Origin: JBGCED01 sp045106055
GTDB lineage: Bacteria; Pseudomonadota; Alphaproteobacteria; CBDDJK01
Assembly: GCA_045106055.1 (NCBI GenBank)
Contig: JBGCED010000027.1
Location: 1-34,708 of the forward strand
Reading direction: 5' to 3'
DNA: 34,708 bases
Shown here: in pieces, positions 32,045 through 34,708 of the stretch
Layout of the letters: every line of letters begins with the position of its first letter
Numbering within the stretch: the stretch's first letter is position 1
The notes under the pieces: model-generated
What the model was told of the DNA's origin: nothing
What the model saw: the letters and a program-made list of their open reading frames with translations, nothing else
Databases searched by the model: none
Position numbers and translations under genes: made by a program

Positions 32045-32078
32045 TATATAAATTCAGGAACTAAAATGAATTTATATA
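32045..32078. promoter_or_regulatory. 12-bp perfect inverted repeat upstream of nhaA
   Basis: TATATAAATTCA (32045-32056) and TGAATTTATATA (32067-32078) are exact reverse complements around a 10-nt centre. They lie 13 nt upstream of the nhaA ATG and just before its ribosome site GCGGGGGAT. It could be an operator, or an AU-rich 5'-UTR hairpin next to the ribosome site. No U-run follows, so it is not a typical terminator. Confidence 0.6.
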
Positions 32079-32091
32079 TTAAGCGGGGGAT

Positions 32092-33276
32092 ATGATGGCA
32101 ATTAACATGATGCGGGAATTTTTTAAACTGGAAGCCTCTGGCGGGATATTGCTGGGGCTTGCTGCCATTTTGGCATTAATTGTGAATAATTCTCCACTTT
32201 CAGCAATTTATGAAGGGTTCTTGGTCATTCCCGTTGCCATTCAATTTGGCGCATTGGAAATTGATAAGCCCCTGCTGCTGTGGATCAATGATGCGTTAAT
32301 GGCAATCTTCTTTTTGCTGGTTGGGCTTGAAATTAAGCGCGAAATGACGATTGGGCAGCTTTCTAGCCGTCAAAAAATTATGCTGCCCGCGATTGCTGCG
32401 CTTGGCGGGCTATCCTTACCTGCTTTGATCTATGCTTATTTTAACTGGGGCGATGCGGTTGCGATTGATGGCTGGGCGATCCCTGCGGCAACCGATATTG
32501 CCTTTGCGCTTGGGGTGATGGTGTTGCTGGGAAAACGCGTGCCTGAAACCTTGAAAATTTGCCTTGTTGCCATCGCCATTTTGGATGATTTGGCAGCGAT
32601 TATCATCATTGCCATCTTCTATACTGCGAATTTATCATTAATGTCATTGGGGCTTGGTGCGCTTGCGTTGATTGTGCTGTTTGTTTTAAATCGCATGGGC
32701 GTTAAAAATTTCACCCCTTATGTGCTTGCAGGGATTGTGCTGTGGGTATGTGTGCTAAAATCTGGGGTTCATGCAACCTTAGCAGGGGTTGCGCTTGCCA
32801 TGTTTATCCCGCTGGAAGGCAAAAAACCATCCGATGCATCCCCGCTTGAAACCTTGGAACATGGGCTGCATCCGTGGGTTGCCTTTGCGATTCTGCCAAT
32901 TTTTGCCTTTGCCAATGCGGGGGTATCGCTTGCGGGATTGTCAATGGATTTATTGCTGCATCCCATCACCATCGGCATTGCTGCGGGCTTGTTTTTTGGA
33001 AAGCAAATTGGGGTAATGCTAACCACCTATATCGCGGTGATGTTAAGGCTTTGCCACTTGCCAGAACGGGTAAGCTGGGCGCAATATTACGGCATGTCCT
33101 TATTAACAGGGATTGGTTTCACCATGAGCTTATTTATCGGTGGGCTTGCCTTTGCTGATCCTGAATTGCAGGTGCTGGTGCGCCTTGGCGTCATTACAGG
33201 GTCGGTATTATCGGGCGTGCTGGGCTATTTGGTGTTGGTTGCGGTATCCCCCAAGCCCAGCCATCAAACGCCCTAG
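32092..33276 (+). CDS. nhaA: Na+/H+ antiporter NhaA
   Basis: This 394-residue inner-membrane antiporter of about 12 helices exports Na+ for H+ at alkaline pH. Diagnostic segments: FKLEASGGILLGLAAILAL, INDALMAIFFLLVGLEIKRE, PAATDIAFALGV with D135, AILDDLAAIIIIAIFY with the paired aspartates D165/D166 that bind Na+, and LLTGIGFTMSLFIGGLAF near the end. A GGGGGA ribosome site precedes two ATGs (32092, 32095). A perfect inverted repeat lies just upstream. A weak hairpin plus T-rich stretch follows (33284-33310) before the next antiporter gene. Confidence 0.96.
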   Translation: MMAINMMREFFKLEASGGILLGLAAILALIVNNSPLSAIYEGFLVIPVAIQFGALEIDKPLLLWINDALMAIFFLLVGLEIKREMTIGQLSSRQKIMLPAIAALGGLSLPALIYAYFNWGDAVAIDGWAIPAATDIAFALGVMVLLGKRVPETLKICLVAIAILDDLAAIIIIAIFYTANLSLMSLGLGALALIVLFVLNRMGVKNFTPYVLAGIVLWVCVLKSGVHATLAGVALAMFIPLEGKKPSDASPLETLEHGLHPWVAFAILPIFAFANAGVSLAGLSMDLLLHPITIGIAAGLFFGKQIGVMLTTYIAVMLRLCHLPERVSWAQYYGMSLLTGIGFTMSLFIGGLAFADPELQVLVRLGVITGSVLSGVLGYLVLVAVSPKPSHQTP

Positions 33277-33324
33277 TGCATCGCCATATCATGATGGTTT
33301 TTATTTTTAAAATGGCGTGAATAT

Positions 33325-34708
33325 ATGGAACAAGCCGTTTCAGATCATCATCATTTGATTGATATTATCGCAAATATTCTGTTATTCTTTGCAATTGCGG
33401 GGTTGGTTGTCCCTTTATTGCAGCGCATTCGGGTATCCCCTGTGCTTGGTTATTTAATCATGGGGATGATCATTGGCCCGTTTGGAATTGCCCAATTTGC
33501 GGATCGCTATGAATGGGCTGCCTATATTTCCATTGATCAGGCTGGAACGGTGCAGATGCTGGGGGAGCTTGGCATTATTGCACTAATGTTTATGATCGGC
33601 TTAGAGCTTTCGCTTGACCGCTTAAAAGAGCTAAGGCGGTTTATCTTTGGGCTAGGCTCGGCACAAATTCTGGTGACCGCCTTGGTAATTTTTGGGATTG
33701 CCAGCCTGTTCAATAATTCTGTTGAGGCAGCGATTTTAATTGGTGCATCCTTTGCCTTATCCTCAACCGCGATTGTGATGAAGCTGCTGGAAGAGAAAAA
33801 ACTATCCAGCCGCCCCATCGGCATTTTATGTTTTTCAGTTCTATTGATGCAGGATTTGGCGGTTGTGCCGATTTTGGTGCTTGCCGCATCCTTTACGGGC
33901 GATGCTGACACCAGCGTGATTGCGGCACTGGGCATATCCTTATTGCTGGGCGCGCTGACGGTGGTTGCGATTTATTGGTTTGGTAAAAAAATTCTGACCC
34001 CTTTGTTAAAATCGGTTAGCTTTTCAACCATGCCAGAATGGCTGGGCGCATTTATTGTGTTTATGGTGCTTGCCTGTTCTGCTTTGACCTATGCTGCGGG
34101 GCTGTCATTGGCGCTTGGGGCGTTTATGGCTGGCTTGTTAATTGCGGAAACTGAATTTAAACATGAAGTAGAGGTGATCATCAACCCCTTGAAAGGTCTG
34201 CTGCTGGGCGTGTTTTTTCTGTCGGTTGGCATGATGATTAATGTGCAAGAAATGATGGCAATGCCCATGCTGCTTTCGGCTTCTGTGTTGGGCATTTACG
34301 GGATAAAGGCAGCAATTATCTTGCTGTTATGTCTTTTATTTCGCGTGCCAGGCAGGCAAGCTGCGGAAGCATCGGTTTATTTAGCCCAGCCTGGTGAATT
34401 TGCGCTGATGATCCTTGGGGTTGCAATGTCAACCCAGCTGATGCCTGCATCGGATGTTCAGTTCTTTTTGCTGGTGACCGTGGTTGCGATGATGCTGACC
34501 CCCATGCTGTTTAAGCTTGCCCCGCTTGCGGGCAATATTGGGCATCGCCTATTTGGGGAAAAGATAGCATCGCCAACATCTTCGGTGATTGATGGGCAGC
34601 ACAAGGTCGTGATTGCAGGCTTTGGACGGGTGGGGCAGATGGTTGCCGATGTGATGGAGGCGCAGCGCATCCCCTATATCGCCTTTGACCATGATGGCAA
34701 GCGAGTGC
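33325..34708 (+). CDS. CPA2-family K+/H+ antiporter (KefB/KefC-like), 3' truncated
   Basis: The open frame runs from ATG at 33325 to the window edge (461 codons) without a stop. The N terminus MEQAVSDHHHLIDIIANILL leads into the Na_H_exchanger domain: VSPVLGYLIMGMIIGPFGIA, LGELGIIALMFMIGLELS, SFALSSTAIVMKLLEE, and LLMQDLAVVPILVLAA with the transport aspartate. SLALGAFMAGLLIAETEF and AQPGEFALMILGVA follow. At the end, HKVVIAGFGRVGQMVADVM is the glycine-rich start of an RCK/TrkA-N nucleotide-binding domain. Glutathione-gated KefB/C or a related CPA2 antiporter are both possible; the regulatory part is off the window. Confidence 0.93.
   Translation, partial: MEQAVSDHHHLIDIIANILLFFAIAGLVVPLLQRIRVSPVLGYLIMGMIIGPFGIAQFADRYEWAAYISIDQAGTVQMLGELGIIALMFMIGLELSLDRLKELRRFIFGLGSAQILVTALVIFGIASLFNNSVEAAILIGASFALSSTAIVMKLLEEKKLSSRPIGILCFSVLLMQDLAVVPILVLAASFTGDADTSVIAALGISLLLGALTVVAIYWFGKKILTPLLKSVSFSTMPEWLGAFIVFMVLACSALTYAAGLSLALGAFMAGLLIAETEFKHEVEVIINPLKGLLLGVFFLSVGMMINVQEMMAMPMLLSASVLGIYGIKAAIILLLCLLFRVPGRQAAEASVYLAQPGEFALMILGVAMSTQLMPASDVQFFLLVTVVAMMLTPMLFKLAPLAGNIGHRLFGEKIASPTSSVIDGQHKVVIAGFGRVGQMVADVMEAQRIPYIAFDHDGKRV

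Overview
The window looks like a chromosomal segment of a moderately AT-rich alphaproteobacterium. The evidence is gene content and order: rpmI-rplT-pheS-pheT, hpf (long form)-ptsN, a HIG1-type twin-transmembrane protein beside a PduO adenosyltransferase, a DUF1178 protein, and an intergenic copy of the AACCGGTTCCCACTTTT-type repeat common in alphaproteobacterial genomes. No rRNA, tRNA, CRISPR array, integrase or complete insertion sequence was found. I cannot name the order or genus from sequence alone.

Layout. Positions 1-8649 are almost all minus strand. They hold the 5' end of typA, an isolated AT-richer DUF262/DUF1524 (GmrSD-like) putative defence gene, then (in transcription order) rpmI, rplT, a strong terminator or attenuator hairpin, pheS, pheT, smpB, hpf and ptsN. 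The hpf-ptsN spacer is full of short tandem and hairpin-forming repeats. Positions 8787-12373 hold a second minus-strand operon: an RNase E/G-family protein, a LysE-type exporter (4-nt overlap), the AmmeMemoRadiSam radical SAM enzyme and a DUF1178 protein, closed by a terminator hairpin. A plus-strand HAD pyrimidine 5'-nucleotidase follows. A minus-strand SDR/ATP-grasp pair (8-nt overlap) comes next, bracketed by inverted copies of a roughly 35-bp intergenic repeat, and then an AEC transporter carrying an in-frame 24-bp repeat.

Positions 16566-24875 are plus strand: uvrD, glutaryl-CoA dehydrogenase, a small hypothetical gene, the HIG1-like protein, pduO, a small membrane protein, rsfS, hldE and a family-4-like glycosyltransferase. 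A convergent TPR/glycosyltransferase-like gene and a DUF192 gene follow on the minus strand, separated by a clear terminator hairpin. From 28191 to the end, on the plus strand: trxA, a LutA-like CCG-domain protein, a TSUP permease, cbiB, a persulfide-dioxygenase-like MBL protein, nhaA and a truncated CPA2 K+/H+ antiporter.

Functional themes are translation and ribosome housekeeping (pheST, rpmI, rplT, smpB, hpf, rsfS, typA), cell-surface heptose and glycan synthesis (hldE, two glycosyltransferases), cobalamin use and synthesis (pduO, cbiB), sulfur handling (TSUP plus the persulfide-dioxygenase-like enzyme) and ion homeostasis (nhaA, kef-like). The least explained material is the intergenic repeats and the repeat-bracketed SDR/ATP-grasp cassette. 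I found no convincing wholly new multi-gene system; these repeats are the best leads.
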